A DNA stretch of 64,000 nt from Pseudohalioglobus sediminis (GTDB lineage Bacteria > Pseudomonadota > Gammaproteobacteria > Pseudomonadales > Halieaceae): positions 862,695 through 926,694 of the forward strand of contig NZ_VTUX01000001.1 of the NCBI RefSeq assembly GCF_008370495.1, read 5' to 3'. A program made the translations under genes and the position numbers. Positions 1-9,805 of this stretch are shown here, piece after piece (the stretch's first letter is position 1; each line of letters opens with the position of its first letter). The notes beneath the pieces are model-generated. The model was not told where the DNA came from. It searched no databases and saw only the letters and a program-made list of their open reading frames with translations.

Positions 1-975
1 GGTCAGGCCGTATGCGGTCACCACGACTTCAAAGCCCAGTTCCTCGCGCATCTGCTCAACCAGTGCCACCGGTACCGGCGCGGCACCGGTCACCGCCAGT
101 CGCAGGCTGGACAGGTCGTAGTCGCCGCGGCGCGGGTGGGCCAGCAGCGACTGGTAGATCGTCGGCGGGCCTGGAATCATGGAAATGTGGTCCCGGGCAA
201 TCTGCTCCAGCACCGCGTCCAGGTCGAAACTCTTGACCGGCAGGATGTGGGCGCCGCAGATAATCGCTGCCAGCCAGCCCGCCTTGTAGCCAAAGGAGTG
301 AAAGAAAGGATTGATGACGAGGTAGTTGTCATCCGCGCGCAGCCCTACCGTCGCACTCCAGTTCTCGAAGGTGCGTATATTCTGGCCGTGGCAGGTGACC
401 ACACCCTTGGGATTGCCGGTGGTCCCGGAGGTAAACAGGATGTCGAGCGTATCTTCCGGCGTCAGCGCCTGGGCGCGGCGTAACACCTCTGCATCATCGA
501 CCCCGTCCCCGGCAGCGAGGAAGGCCTGCCAATCCCGGCACCCTGCAGCACTGCCCTGCAGCAACACCTTGTCCTGCAGGTCGGGCAGCTCCTGGCCCTG
601 CAACAACTGCGGGTAGTTCACACCGAGGAATTCTTCCACGGTAAACAGGATACGGGCACCACTGGCGCGCAGGATGTAGGCCGCCTCTGCGCCCTTCATA
701 CGGGTGTTCAGCGGCACCAGGACGCCACCGACGGTCTGCGCGCCGAGAGCGGCGATGATCCACTGGTAGATATTGGGCGCCCAGATGGCGATGCGATCGC
801 CGTGTTCGAGGCCGGCGGCGATGAACGCGCGGGCCGCGGCCATTCTGGCAAGGTCGAGCTCGCGGTAGCTCAGGTGGACCGCACCATCGGTGATAGCGGG
901 TCTGTCGGCGAACGTGGCCGCTGACTGGGACACCAGTTGCGGCAGTGTTCGCGCCTTGCGGGCTTCTGCAACCAT
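1..975 (-). CDS. Acyl-CoA synthetase (AMP-binding), C-terminus beyond window
   Basis: This open frame runs off the left edge; 325 codons are visible. It belongs to the ANL superfamily, whose members make acyl-AMP and then acyl-CoA. The P-loop motif TSGTTGNPKG lies about residues 195-205, and the visible part ends at the YGLT of the conserved YGLTE adenine-binding motif. The N-terminus (LSYRELD, then GDRIAIWAPN, then PLNTRMKGAE) is typical of FadD3-like medium/long-chain acyl-CoA ligases. The ATG at 975 was chosen because the family homology starts about ten residues later. The acyl substrate cannot be told. A separate catabolic acyl-CoA dehydrogenase operon lies at 46.7-49.0 kb. Confidence 0.88.
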   Translation of the reverse strand, partial: MVAEARKARTLPQLVSQSAATFADRPAITDGAVHLSYRELDLARMAAARAFIAAGLEHGDRIAIWAPNIYQWIIAALGAQTVGGVLVPLNTRMKGAEAAYILRASGARILFTVEEFLGVNYPQLLQGQELPDLQDKVLLQGSAAGCRDWQAFLAAGDGVDDAEVLRRAQALTPEDTLDILFTSGTTGNPKGVVTCHGQNIRTFENWSATVGLRADDNYLVINPFFHSFGYKAGWLAAIICGAHILPVKSFDLDAVLEQIARDHISMIPGPPTIYQSLLAHPRRGDYDLSSLRLAVTGAAPVPVALVEQMREELGFEVVVTAYGLT

Positions 976-1124
976 GGGGACTGCACATTCCTGCTGAGTG
1001 AGAGACAGGCATGGTAGGCATGATTGACACTCTCGACAAGCGCTTTTCGTAGTCTGTGGTTTAATTTTTTACGAATAAAGGCAGTCTATACCCCATAAGA
1101 CCCTTTCAACCGTAGGTATAAGGG

Positions 1125-1961
1125 CTAAATCTCTATCAACTCCCAGGTCTCGTCCCCGGGGTGCTGCAGCGCGCGGTTTTCCTGGTGCAACTTGATGAGA
1201 TGGGCGCTCATGGACAACTTGGCCATCTCGTGCAGGCCCTCGTCGACATCGTCGTAGACCACCTTGACCAGAGTATCCAGATCGGCGCGCCCGGTGCGGC
1301 GCAGGCCCTTGATCACCTTCGCTTCCCGCTGCAGGCGATGGTTGACCAGCCACTCCACGACACCCTTTGAATCCTCCATGACCTCGCCATGGCCGGGCGC
1401 AATCAGGTGCAGGTCGTAACGCAACAACAGTTGCAGGGACTCGATGTAGGCCTTCATATCACCGCTGGGGGGCACGATCACCACGGTAGAGCCGTTCATG
1501 ATGTGGTCACCGGCAAACAGCATCCGCTCTTCCTCGAGAAAGAAGCAAAAATGGTTACTGACATGCCCGGGGGTATGCACCGCCCGCAGGGTAAACTCGC
1601 CGGTGCCCAGCACATCGTCGTGGGCCAGTTTCCAGTCAGGGCGAAAGGTATCGTCCTGGAACATGTCGTCCGCCGGCAGGGCGCCCAGCACCTGGGCGCC
1701 GGTGGCCTCGTAAACGGCTTTCCAGGCGGGTGAATGATCGGGGTGGGTGTGCGTACAGACGATCCAGCGTATGCGGCCTGCGCCGGCCTCGAGAATGGCG
1801 TCGATGTGCTCGTCTATCGCCGGCCCCGGGTCGAGCACGGCGATTTCCTCGTCACCGAGCAGGTAGGTATTGGTGCCGGCGCCGGTCATGACACCGGGGT
1901 TGGGTGCCACGATGCGCCGGACGCGCGAATTCAGGCGGAACGGGATGCCGTGCTCCAGCAT
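1125..1961 (-). CDS. MBL-fold metallo-hydrolase (LACTB2-like)
   Basis: This 278-residue protein has the metallo-beta-lactamase fold. The metal-binding motif HTHPDH covers residues 71-76, and further ligand regions are seen at HTPGH and near APGHGE. The C-terminal 60-70 residues resemble the winged-helix tail of LACTB2/glyoxalase-II-like hydrolases. It starts 3 nt after the fabV stop, so it is almost certainly cotranscribed with and translationally coupled to fabV. The substrate is unknown; LACTB2-like proteins include ribonucleases and thioester hydrolases. The pairing with an enoyl reductase could suggest an acyl thioester substrate, but this is only inference. Confidence 0.85.
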   Translation of the reverse strand: MLEHGIPFRLNSRVRRIVAPNPGVMTGAGTNTYLLGDEEIAVLDPGPAIDEHIDAILEAGAGRIRWIVCTHTHPDHSPAWKAVYEATGAQVLGALPADDMFQDDTFRPDWKLAHDDVLGTGEFTLRAVHTPGHVSNHFCFFLEEERMLFAGDHIMNGSTVVIVPPSGDMKAYIESLQLLLRYDLHLIAPGHGEVMEDSKGVVEWLVNHRLQREAKVIKGLRRTGRADLDTLVKVVYDDVDEGLHEMAKLSMSAHLIKLHQENRALQHPGDETWELIEI

Positions 1962-1964
1962 GGG

Positions 1965-3155
1965 TCAGGCCATATTCTCGATGGGGACCACCGGATTGAC
2001 GTCGGCGTCATAATCCACGCCTTCCACCTCAAAGCCGAACAGTTGCAGGAATTCACGCTTGTAGCCCTCGAAATCGGACAGTTCGCGGAGGGTATCGGTG
2101 TTGATGTCTTCCCACAGGGCGGCAACGGCCGCCTGCACTGCCGGGTCCAGTTCCTTGCCATCCGCGCGCAGCCGGCCCTCTTCATCCAGCACCGGGTTGT
2201 CGCCGTACAGCGATTCACGAAACAGGCCGTCTACCTGCTCGATACAGCCCTCATGTACACCGCGCTCCTTCATGACCTTGAACAGCAAGGCCAGGTAGAT
2301 CGGCATGGCGGGTATGGCCGCACTGGCCTGGGTCACGACCGCCTTGAGCACCGACACGCGGGCATCCCCTCCCCTGTCGGCCAGGCGCTGGCGAATATCA
2401 ATCACGCGCTTTTCGAGGTCTTTCTTGGCGGCGCCGATGGTACCGTGCCAGTAGATATCCCAGGTCAGCTTCTCGCCGATATAGGTATAGGCAGTGGTCT
2501 TGGCGCCATCGGCGAGGACACCGGCCTCGTCCAGGCAATCGATCCACATCTGCCAGTCCTCACCGCCCATTACCGCCACAGTGTTGTCAATTTCTTCCTG
2601 CGTGGCCGCCTCCAGGTGAAAGTCCTGCACTTCCTCCTTGTCGGTATTCACACCTTTCTGCGTGGTATCGCCGCCAATAGGTTTGAGCGTGGAGTTGTGA
2701 ATAACGCCGGTCACCGGGTGCTGACGCCGCGGCGCCGCGAGGCTGTAGACCACCAGGTCGACCTGTCCCAGGTCCGCCTTGATAGTCTCGATCGTCCGCT
2801 GCTTGATCTCATCGGAAAAAGCATCGCCATTGATGCTCCTGGCATAGAGCCCCTCTTCCTCGGCGAACTGGTGAAACGCGGCCGAATTATACCAGCCTGC
2901 TGTGCCCGGCTTTTTCTCTGTGCCTTCCTTCTCGAAAAAGATACCGAGGGTAGCGGCGCCCGCGCCAAACGCGGAACTGATGCGTGAGGCCAGGCCATAA
3001 CCCGTTGAGGCACCGATAACCAGAACCCGTTTGGGCCCGTTTTCAATCGGTCCCCTGGACTTCACATAGTCAATCTGGTTTTTGACATTCGCCGCGCAAC
3101 CGGCGGGATGGGTGGTAATGCAGAGAAAACCGCGTACGCGTGGCTTGATGATCAT
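1965..3155 (-). CDS. fabV: Enoyl-[acyl-carrier-protein] reductase, FabV type
   Basis: This 396-residue protein matches FabV (trans-2-enoyl-ACP/CoA reductase), a triclosan-insensitive reductase for the last step of fatty-acid elongation. The N-terminus [20 protein letters not shown] is characteristic. The nucleotide-binding stretch [15 protein letters not shown] follows at about residues 44-58. The family's active-site Y-x8-K is visible as [10 protein letters not shown]. The length fits the family (about 400). It is the first gene of a two-gene unit with the MBL hydrolase. No fabI-like gene is seen in the window. Confidence 0.96.
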   Translation of the reverse strand: MIIKPRVRGFLCITTHPAGCAANVKNQIDYVKSRGPIENGPKRVLVIGASTGYGLASRISSAFGAGAATLGIFFEKEGTEKKPGTAGWYNSAAFHQFAEEEGLYARSINGDAFSDEIKQRTIETIKADLGQVDLVVYSLAAPRRQHPVTGVIHNSTLKPIGGDTTQKGVNTDKEEVQDFHLEAATQEEIDNTVAVMGGEDWQMWIDCLDEAGVLADGAKTTAYTYIGEKLTWDIYWHGTIGAAKKDLEKRVIDIRQRLADRGGDARVSVLKAVVTQASAAIPAMPIYLALLFKVMKERGVHEGCIEQVDGLFRESLYGDNPVLDEEGRLRADGKELDPAVQAAVAALWEDINTDTLRELSDFEGYKREFLQLFGFEVEGVDYDADVNPVVPIENMA

Positions 3156-3246
3156 GAGCTGCTGCTTCCTGGCTTATTCTGTGTGGGCTTGAGGGTGCTG
3201 CGAACGAGCGCAGTCTACCACAGGCCACTGCCGCGAAGGAGGTGCT

Positions 3247-5019
3247 TTACCGTCCCGGTTGCGACGCGGCGTTGGTGATCCAGAGGGTCTGGTAGGGCTG
3301 CATTTCCACTACCTCGTCGCGCGACTGGAAGTGCGCGCCACCGAGGAGATCCACCCATTCGTCGGTGCCGATCAGGTTGATGTCCGACAACGCCAGTTGC
3401 TGCGCCTGGTCGCTGATGTTGCTGATGCAGAAGACGCTCTGGCGGCGGTCGATGCTCTGGCGCCAGAAGCCGAATATGGCGGTACCGAGGTGCAGGGTAA
3501 ACTGGGTGGCGTTGGGGTGAAATGCCGACTGCTGGCGGCGAATATCCAGCAGGGACTTGATGTGCGTGAACACCCGGGCATGGCTGGAGTGTTCGCGCGA
3601 CAGTTCTTCCTGCAGCGCCGTGTAATCCCACTGGTGCCGATTGATGGCGCGATACTGCCCGCTGTGTTCTACCCGATCGTAGTCATTGCGGGTACCCAGC
3701 AGGCTGTGTATGTAGATACCGGGAATGCCCTCCAGTGCCAGCATGATCGCATGCGCGCAAATGAAACGCTCCACACCCCACGCATCGGGCCCCGAAGTGG
3801 TGCCCTGCAGGGCGTCAAACAGGGAGATATTGATTTCGTAGGGCCTGCTCTCTCCGTTCTCAAGGGCCCGGTGCGATACATGCCCGCCAAAGTGGCGCAT
3901 GGTAGCCACCAGCGCATCCAGTTCCTCGTCACTGAGCAGCCCCTCAGCCGGTCGCAGCCCGATACCGTCATGAGAGGCAATAAAGTTGAAATACGCGGTG
4001 CCGTTCTGCGCCGGCGGCATGCTCATCATCCACATCTTCAGGTGGTGGCAGTCGCCGGTCACCAGCGTATTCACCAGCAGGGGCGGCAGTGAGAAGTTGT
4101 AAACACAATGCGCCTCGTTGGCATTGCCGAAGTAAGACAGGTTCTCGCGATTAGGGATATTGGTTTCGGTAATCAACAGCGCATCGGGACGGGCGCACTC
4201 CACCAGGGTGCGCAGCAGGCGCACCACCTCGTGGGTTTCCTCCAGGTTGAGGCAGGGTGTGCCGGGAATCTTCCACAGGAAGGCCACTGCGTCGAGTCGG
4301 AAGATGCGCACGCCATTGTCGAGATAGTGCCGCAGGATGGACACGAACTGCTTTAAAACTTCCGGGTTGCGAAAGTCCAGGTCCACCTGGTCGTGACTGA
4401 AAGTACACCAGACATAGCGTGTGCCATCGCTGGTCTCAACCTCGCGCAATAGCGGTGAGGTGCGCGGGCGCACCACGTCGCTGAGATCAGCGTCCGGAGA
4501 AGCGGTGAAAAAGTAATCCCGACCGGGCGATTCTCCGCGCAGGAAGTTCTCAAACCAGAGACTGCGGCTGGAACAGTGGTTGATAACCAGGTCAGCCATC
4601 AGGTCGTACTGTGCGGCGATGTCGCTGACATCCTCCCAGGTCCCCAGGAACTCGTTGACGCTGGAATAGTCCAGCACCGCAAAACCGTCATCAGAACTCC
4701 ACGGGTAAAAGGGCAGGATGTGTACCCCGGTGAGCAGCCCCTCGCCATAGGTATCGAGAAAGTGCTTCAGGGTGACCAGCGGCTTTTCGTCCTCACGCAG
4801 CAGAGTATCGCCGTAAGAGATGACCAGCGCATCACGCTGGCTCCAGTGATTGACGTGCTGCTGCGGCGACACGTTCACGTCTTCAAGCCGCATCAGCTGC
4901 AGCAACTCCCCGGCAAGTTCGGCAGCGGGCAGGCTTAGTGGCGTCTCGTGGTAGATGGCCTCCACATGACGCAGCACACGCTCCAGCAGGCCATCGCCGC
5001 CGTCAGTTTTCTGCAGCAT
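3247..5019 (-). CDS. GH13 glucosylglycerate/sucrose phosphorylase-like enzyme
   Basis: This 590-residue enzyme belongs to the GH13 sucrose-phosphorylase subfamily (GH13_18). The catalytic nucleophile is D243 in RIFRLDAV, the acid/base is E285 in ITETN, and the transition-state Asp is D351 in ASHDG. In this subfamily, sequences next to glucosyl-3-phosphoglycerate synthases are glucosylglycerate phosphorylases (glucosylglycerate + Pi to glucose-1-phosphate + D-glycerate). That is the preferred call because the three genes upstream in the same operon make glucosylglycerate and phosphorylate glycerate. It overlaps the synthase gene by 17 nt, indicating coupled translation. Sucrose phosphorylase is the main alternative. 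Confidence 0.85.
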   Translation of the reverse strand: MLQKTDGGDGLLERVLRHVEAIYHETPLSLPAAELAGELLQLMRLEDVNVSPQQHVNHWSQRDALVISYGDTLLREDEKPLVTLKHFLDTYGEGLLTGVHILPFYPWSSDDGFAVLDYSSVNEFLGTWEDVSDIAAQYDLMADLVINHCSSRSLWFENFLRGESPGRDYFFTASPDADLSDVVRPRTSPLLREVETSDGTRYVWCTFSHDQVDLDFRNPEVLKQFVSILRHYLDNGVRIFRLDAVAFLWKIPGTPCLNLEETHEVVRLLRTLVECARPDALLITETNIPNRENLSYFGNANEAHCVYNFSLPPLLVNTLVTGDCHHLKMWMMSMPPAQNGTAYFNFIASHDGIGLRPAEGLLSDEELDALVATMRHFGGHVSHRALENGESRPYEINISLFDALQGTTSGPDAWGVERFICAHAIMLALEGIPGIYIHSLLGTRNDYDRVEHSGQYRAINRHQWDYTALQEELSREHSSHARVFTHIKSLLDIRRQQSAFHPNATQFTLHLGTAIFGFWRQSIDRRQSVFCISNISDQAQQLALSDINLIGTDEWVDLLGGAHFQSRDEVVEMQPYQTLWITNAASQPGR

Positions 5020-6247
5020 GATCTCCGCTCCTGTACTCCCGATGATCCGCCTCGACCGCCTCGAGCAGCTGTTCGAGTATATCGGGCGATGCGCTGATCA
5101 CCCTGCTCCAGCTCGGGATGAAAGGCCGCTCCATCGGCCGGTCGAGGAAGGCCTCACCCGCCTTCATGATGTTTTCCGCGAACAGCTCCACCGCCTTTTC
5201 CTCGTTGTGGATGTCCAGCGACAGACCATTCATGACCGCGTCGTTGTGGTAGGTCTCCACGAAATCCAGGGCGATACGGTAGTAGGTGGCCTTCAGCGAA
5301 CGGAAGGTTTCCGTGTTGAAGGTCACGCCCCGCGTGGCAAGCTTGCGGAAGAGCGCCTTGGATATGTCGATGGACATTTTTGACAGCCCACCCTGGTCGT
5401 TCTGCGCCGAAAGGTCCTGGTGCTTGTGGTCATAGGTGTCAGCGATGTCCGCCTGGCACAGCCTGTTGTTGGCGTAGTTGCGATACATCTCCGACAACAC
5501 ACCGATCTCCAGCCCCCAGTCGCTGGGTATGCGAATATCGTTGAGCACGTCCCGGCGGAAGGAAAACTCGCCCGCCAGCGGGTAGCGAAAGCTGTCCATA
5601 TACTCCAGGTATTCCATGTCTCCCAGTATTTTTTGCAGCGCCCGCAACAGCGGCGTCACCAGCAGCCGGCTGACGCGGCCATTGATCTTGCCGTCGGCCA
5701 CGCGCGCGTAGTAACCCTTGCAGAACTCATAGTTAAAGCGCGGGTGTGCCACCGGGTAAATCAGACGCGCCAGCATCGAGCGCTCGTAGGTCAGGATGTC
5801 GCAGTCGTGCAGGGCTACCGACTCAGTGCGGTTGGAGGCCAGGGTATAACCCATGCAGTACCAGACATTGCGCCCCTTGCCCGCTTCCCGTGGCGCCAGG
5901 TCGTGCTCACGCAGCTGCTCATCCAGCGCCCGCAACCTGGGGCCATCGTTCCACAACACGCGATGACGCTGTGGCAGGCAGTCGAAAAACTGCAGTGCGC
6001 TGCGATACTGGGCTTCGTCCGCACGGTCGAGGCCGATGACAATCTCGGAGAGGTAATCTGCCGGCTGCAACTCTTCCAGTATCGCCGGGAGAGCCTCACC
6101 CTCAAGCTCCGAATAAAGCGAGGGCAGGATCAGGCCCAGGGGGCGCTCCCCGCAGAATTTGCGCAAATCCTGTTCCAGTTCTTCCACCGGTCGGTCGGAC
6201 AGGTTGTGCAGCGTGGTAATGATGCCGTTCTGGTAAAAATCACCCAT
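5003..6247 (-). CDS. gpgS: Glucosyl-3-phosphoglycerate synthase-like glycosyltransferase
   Basis: This 414-residue, cytosolic, GT-A-fold glycosyltransferase resembles glucosyl-3-phosphoglycerate synthases, which join NDP-glucose and 3-phosphoglycerate. A DxD-type metal motif is seen as HDCD (about residues 149-152), preceded by the family-like [11 protein letters not shown]. There is no signal peptide or membrane segment. Its stop overlaps the phosphorylase start by 17 nt and its start lies 4 nt after the phosphatase stop, so the genes form one operon. Mannosyl-3-phosphoglycerate synthase is the related alternative; the neighbouring phosphorylase favours a glucosyl product. The exact nucleotide-sugar donor cannot be read. 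Confidence 0.85.
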   Translation of the reverse strand: MGDFYQNGIITTLHNLSDRPVEELEQDLRKFCGERPLGLILPSLYSELEGEALPAILEELQPADYLSEIVIGLDRADEAQYRSALQFFDCLPQRHRVLWNDGPRLRALDEQLREHDLAPREAGKGRNVWYCMGYTLASNRTESVALHDCDILTYERSMLARLIYPVAHPRFNYEFCKGYYARVADGKINGRVSRLLVTPLLRALQKILGDMEYLEYMDSFRYPLAGEFSFRRDVLNDIRIPSDWGLEIGVLSEMYRNYANNRLCQADIADTYDHKHQDLSAQNDQGGLSKMSIDISKALFRKLATRGVTFNTETFRSLKATYYRIALDFVETYHNDAVMNGLSLDIHNEEKAVELFAENIMKAGEAFLDRPMERPFIPSWSRVISASPDILEQLLEAVEADHREYRSGDHAAEN

Positions 6248-6251
6248 GAAA

Positions 6252-7106
6252 TCAGGTCCTGTGCTCGTGATTGTCTGTTGCCGTGACCGCCAGCCACTGC
6301 CGAATGCCTTCGACCCAGCCGTCGGGACCGCACTGCGTGCTGCGCAGCACGTGATCGCTGCGCTGTAAAACCGGGTAGTCGTGTACCGGGGAGCGAATCA
6401 GCAGCGCAGTGCCGGCGGCCTCCAGCATGGCCACATCGTTACCGCTGTCACCGGCGGCGATATCCACTACCTCCTCGACACCCCATGCGGCGCGATAGAC
6501 ATTGCGCAGCCATGCCAGCGCCCTGCCCTTGTCACACTCGCCGGCCACGGTGAGAAAGCGACCTCCCTGCAGGGTACGCGCGCCCAGCGCCTCGAGTGCC
6601 GCAACGAAGGCCTGCTTGCGAGCGGCCTCGCCAAGCCACTGCACCGGCTCACTGTATTCGCGCTGGTTGGCCAGTTCGGCCGCCGCCGCATCCAGACCGG
6701 TCATGGACATAATGCCCTCCGGGCCGGCACGGTAGAAATGATCAAACTCGCCCGCGAACCTTGCCTGCAGGTGCTGCAAGGCATCCAGCCAGCGCTGGCG
6801 ACCACCGGACATTTCATACACCCAGTAGTCCCCGCGACTGATGGTTCCGGGCGGTGCTGCGCTGAAGTAGCCCCGGGGGATGAATACAGCGGCCCCGTTT
6901 TCAACGATGAACGGGTGCCCGTTGCCCAGGTCGGCACGAATCGACTCGATCTCGACGCGCGTTTTGCTGCTGTTGGCGATTACCGGAACGGCGGCGGCAT
7001 CCAGCTCGGCCAGCAGCTCCATGGCCGGTGCGAAAGAATAGGTGTGGTGATCGAGCAGCGAGCCGTCAAGGTCGGTGAATACAAGCCTGCCCCGGGTCGC
7101 ACTCAC
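6252..7106 (-). CDS. HAD phosphatase, glucosyl/mannosyl-3-phosphoglycerate phosphatase family
   Basis: This HAD-superfamily phosphatase has about 284 residues. Motif I is FTDLDGSLLD at residues 8-17 (nucleophile and general acid Asp), and motif III/IV is GDSGNDVAML. It matches the mannosyl-3-phosphoglycerate phosphatase (MPGP/YedP) family and would release glucosylglycerate from glucosyl-3-phosphoglycerate. I chose the GTG at 7106, whose GTGA overlaps the TGA stop of the kinase gene by 4 nt. The open frame continues upstream to 7355, but that part is kinase sequence in another frame and shows no homology. Translational coupling with the kinase is likely. Confidence 0.85.
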   Translation of the reverse strand: MSATRGRLVFTDLDGSLLDHHTYSFAPAMELLAELDAAAVPVIANSSKTRVEIESIRADLGNGHPFIVENGAAVFIPRGYFSAAPPGTISRGDYWVYEMSGGRQRWLDALQHLQARFAGEFDHFYRAGPEGIMSMTGLDAAAAELANQREYSEPVQWLGEAARKQAFVAALEALGARTLQGGRFLTVAGECDKGRALAWLRNVYRAAWGVEEVVDIAAGDSGNDVAMLEAAGTALLIRSPVHDYPVLQRSDHVLRSTQCGPDGWVEGIRQWLAVTATDNHEHRT

Positions 7107-7999
7107 GGGTGCACCCCCGGCGCGGCGATGTAGGCGGTGATCTCGCGCTGCGCATCCAGCTTGAGCAGGTGATTGACCCGTGCGGGCAGATACCGCAAAC
7201 AGTGCTCGGTGAGGCGCTGGTAGTGGCTGACAAAACGCGCCACCTCGGCGTCGCTCATCACGCCGGCGCCACTGCGTTGCGCCGCCAGTTTGTGCTCCTG
7301 CTCGAGACGCCACCCGTAAACACACTCGAAGGACGGCGCCTGCAGCATCAGCCACTCATCGCAGCGCCGGTAGAGGGGCGAAAACTGCTCGCTGAGTGCG
7401 GCATTGACATAGTTGCGCCAGATACCGTCAGCATCCTCCTGCGCTTCCAACTCGTTCACCGGTTCTGCCAGGGCCTCTACCGGTTGCGCTGCAGCACCGA
7501 GGCACCAGCCCTCCAGCAATACGATCTGCACCGGCCTCTCGACGTGCTGCCATGCAGAGGGCGGAAAACGGTCATCGGCGGATTTGTCAAAACGCGGAAC
7601 CGACACCGGCTCCCCGGACAACAACTTGTCCAGTGTGCGGCTGAGCAGGCCCATATCGTGTGTACCCGGCACCCCCCGCGTGGCTAGCAAGGGGTGCACA
7701 TCAATGGCCAGCTGCCGGCGCTGGGGCGCGGTCATGTAGAAATCGTCCAGCGACAACACCACGCTGTGCAGGCCGTACTCCTCAGCCAGCACCTGTTGCA
7801 GGTAATCACACAGGGTCGATTTGCCAGAGCCCTGGCTGCCGTTGACGGCAAGCAGCCAGGATCGCGACGCACTCTTTTGGTGCTCAGCTACCAGCGAGGC
7901 GATCGGGTTGAACCATTTTTGTGCACTGGCCAGATAGTGCCGCGGCAGCTGGTTGCGCTGCAGCAAGCGTGCCTGCCAGTCAGTCAGCGGCTCCGCCAT
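7103..7999 (-). CDS. P-loop kinase, D-glycerate 3-kinase (GLYK-like)
   Basis: This 298-residue soluble P-loop kinase has the Walker A motif GSQGSGKST at about residues 54-62. It resembles plant/yeast-type D-glycerate 3-kinases in the PRK/uridine-kinase clan (LDDFYMT and the following HPLLATRGVPGTHD segment are typical). It would phosphorylate D-glycerate to 3-phosphoglycerate. This is the first gene of the four-gene glucosylglycerate operon and overlaps the phosphatase gene by 4 nt. In this setting it would return glycerate released by the phosphorylase to the acceptor pool of the synthase or to glycolysis. The role in the cycle is inferred from position. Confidence 0.85.
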   Translation of the reverse strand: MAEPLTDWQARLLQRNQLPRHYLASAQKWFNPIASLVAEHQKSASRSWLLAVNGSQGSGKSTLCDYLQQVLAEEYGLHSVVLSLDDFYMTAPQRRQLAIDVHPLLATRGVPGTHDMGLLSRTLDKLLSGEPVSVPRFDKSADDRFPPSAWQHVERPVQIVLLEGWCLGAAAQPVEALAEPVNELEAQEDADGIWRNYVNAALSEQFSPLYRRCDEWLMLQAPSFECVYGWRLEQEHKLAAQRSGAGVMSDAEVARFVSHYQRLTEHCLRYLPARVNHLLKLDAQREITAYIAAPGVHP

Positions 8000-8079
8000 G
8001 CGGGCTCCGGGTTCGCATCATCATCATGGCTGGAACTTAGCAGTTTCCGTGCCATCCATACCAGCGGCGGGCAAGCCCT

Positions 8080-9789
8080 TCACATCACCAGCTGCCTGAT
8101 ATCCCCCAGCAACGCCACCAGGCGGGTCAGGAAACGGCCACCATCGCCACCGTTGATAACCCGGTGATCATAGGACAGGGACAGTGGCAGCAGCTTGCGC
8201 GCCACAAACTCCTCCCCTTCCCAGACTGGCCTGATCTCGGCACGGGACACCCCGAGAATGCCCACTTCCGGTGCATTGACGATAGGCGTGAAACCGCGTC
8301 CGCCGATATTGCCCAGGCTGGAGACCGTGAAACAGCCACCCTGCATGTCGCCGGGCATGAGCTTGCGGTCTCGCGCTTTGGCGGCCACCGCCAGCACTTC
8401 TTCCGCCAGCTCCCAGATGGTTTTTTTGTCGACGTCACGAATCACCGGCACCAGCAGGCCGGCCGGCGTATCCACCGCCATGCCGATGTGGGTGTAGTGC
8501 TTGTACACCAGCGACTCACCGCCATCCGCCAGGGATGAGCGGAACTTGGGGTTATCGCGCAGCGCCACGGCACAGGCCTTGAGGATGAACGGCATTGGCG
8601 TCAGTTTCACGCCGCGTTGTTCGGCCTCGGCCCTGAGGCTGGCACGAAATGTTTCCAGCTCGGTGATATCGGCATCATCATATTGGGTGACGTGAGGCAC
8701 ATTCAGCCAACTGCGCTGCATATTACTGGCCGTAAGCTTGTCCAGCTTGCTGCGCTCGGTCACCTCGACTTTGCCGAACGCGGCGAAGTCTACCTCCGGA
8801 ATCGCGGGTATGGCGGCAGCGCCGGTCGTCTTCCCGCCCTGCTCCATGCGCCGCTGCACAAACTGGTGCAAATCCTCCTTCAGCAACCGCCCGCGCGGGC
8901 CACTGCCCTGCACTTCAGCAAGGGGAATACCAAATTCGCGCGCCAGCTTGCGCACTGCGGGGCCCGCATACACACCGGACTTCGAGTCTGCGTCCGGCGC
9001 AGGCGCAGTTTCCGCCGCCCGGGGTTCGCGTGGCGACGGCGCAGCAGCCGGGACCTCGGCCTGCGCTGCTTCGTTAGCAGGCGCCGCGGTGGAACCAGCC
9101 GCGGTGGAACCAGCCGTGGTGGAACCAGCCCCGGTGGAACCAGCCGCGGCGTCACCGGCAACGGCCAGCTCCAGCAATTCATCGCCAGCCCGCACACTGT
9201 CGCCCTCTGCGACCTTGATTGAGCGCACCTCACCGGCGAACGGTGCCGGCACTTCCATGGAGGCCTTGTCAGATTCGAGAACAACGAGGGAATCACCCTC
9301 ACTGACCTCGTCGCCTACCCGAACACAGACCTCGATCAGTTCAACCGGGTCCTCTGTGCCGATATCCGGTACCGGCACCGGGGTCACCGACTCGCCTCCT
9401 GATCCTGATCCGGCAGCTGTTGTCTCCGCAGCGGGCGCCTCGGTTCCGGCGTCTGGCTCGGCAGGCGCGCCCGACTCACCGGCAGCGTCGGCACTTTCCT
9501 CACTCTCCCCGCTGGCCGTCTCGCGCTCGGAAGCGGTCTCCTCCGCTTCCTCGCCGTCCACTTCCAGTGTCACTACCGGCGCGCCCTCGGCCAGTTGCTC
9601 GCCCTCGGATACCATCAGCTCTACCACCACGCCGGCAGCAGTTGAGGGAATCTCCATCGACGCCTTGTCGGACTCCAGGACAATAAGGCCCTGGTCTACT
9701 GCCACCTCGTCGCCCACTGCGACCAGCAGCTCTATTACCTCGGCTTCGGCGCCACCGATATCCGGGACTGTTACCTGTTTTTTGGCCAT
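8080..9789 (-). CDS. aceF: Pyruvate dehydrogenase E2, dihydrolipoyl acetyltransferase
   Basis: This 569-residue E2 subunit has two N-terminal lipoyl domains (about residues 5-77 and 138-210), each with the lipoylated lysine in ESDKASME (K42 and K175). Acidic and Ala/Thr-rich linkers follow, then a peripheral subunit-binding domain (about 275-312, GPAVRKLAREFGI) and a catalytic domain with DHRVING near the C-terminus. The second linker contains a GST(A/T)A pentapeptide repeat encoded by a 15-bp DNA repeat. E. coli AceF has three lipoyl domains, so two is a difference. It lies 16 nt downstream of aceE in the same operon. Confidence 0.97.
   Translation of the reverse strand: MAKKQVTVPDIGGAEAEVIELLVAVGDEVAVDQGLIVLESDKASMEIPSTAAGVVVELMVSEGEQLAEGAPVVTLEVDGEEAEETASERETASGESEESADAAGESGAPAEPDAGTEAPAAETTAAGSGSGGESVTPVPVPDIGTEDPVELIEVCVRVGDEVSEGDSLVVLESDKASMEVPAPFAGEVRSIKVAEGDSVRAGDELLELAVAGDAAAGSTGAGSTTAGSTAAGSTAAPANEAAQAEVPAAAPSPREPRAAETAPAPDADSKSGVYAGPAVRKLAREFGIPLAEVQGSGPRGRLLKEDLHQFVQRRMEQGGKTTGAAAIPAIPEVDFAAFGKVEVTERSKLDKLTASNMQRSWLNVPHVTQYDDADITELETFRASLRAEAEQRGVKLTPMPFILKACAVALRDNPKFRSSLADGGESLVYKHYTHIGMAVDTPAGLLVPVIRDVDKKTIWELAEEVLAVAAKARDRKLMPGDMQGGCFTVSSLGNIGGRGFTPIVNAPEVGILGVSRAEIRPVWEGEEFVARKLLPLSLSYDHRVINGGDGGRFLTRLVALLGDIRQLVM
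9088..9147. repeat. aceF: Four tandem 15-bp repeats in the aceF linker
   Basis: The unit ggtggaaccagccgc occurs four times head to tail with one or two changes (last two bases vary). On the coding strand it encodes GST(A/T)A pentapeptides in the flexible linker after the second lipoyl domain. It is a length-variable linker repeat and has no separate function that I can see. Confidence 0.8.
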
Positions 9790-9805
9790 TGGCTTTTCCT
9801 TATTG

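Noticed and set aside
1734..2987. Long plus-strand frame opposite fabV and the MBL gene
   Set aside because: It is a shadow of GC-rich codon use on the other strand and has no homology or ribosome site. The same holds for similar long antisense frames such as 10304-12019, 13540-14538, 43314-44777 and 46711-47859.
6252..7355. Longer start for the HAD phosphatase at 7355
   Set aside because: The extra 83 residues overlap the kinase gene in another frame, are Arg/Ala-rich and unlike any HAD protein. The GTG at 7106 gives the correct family N-terminus and a 4-nt operon overlap.
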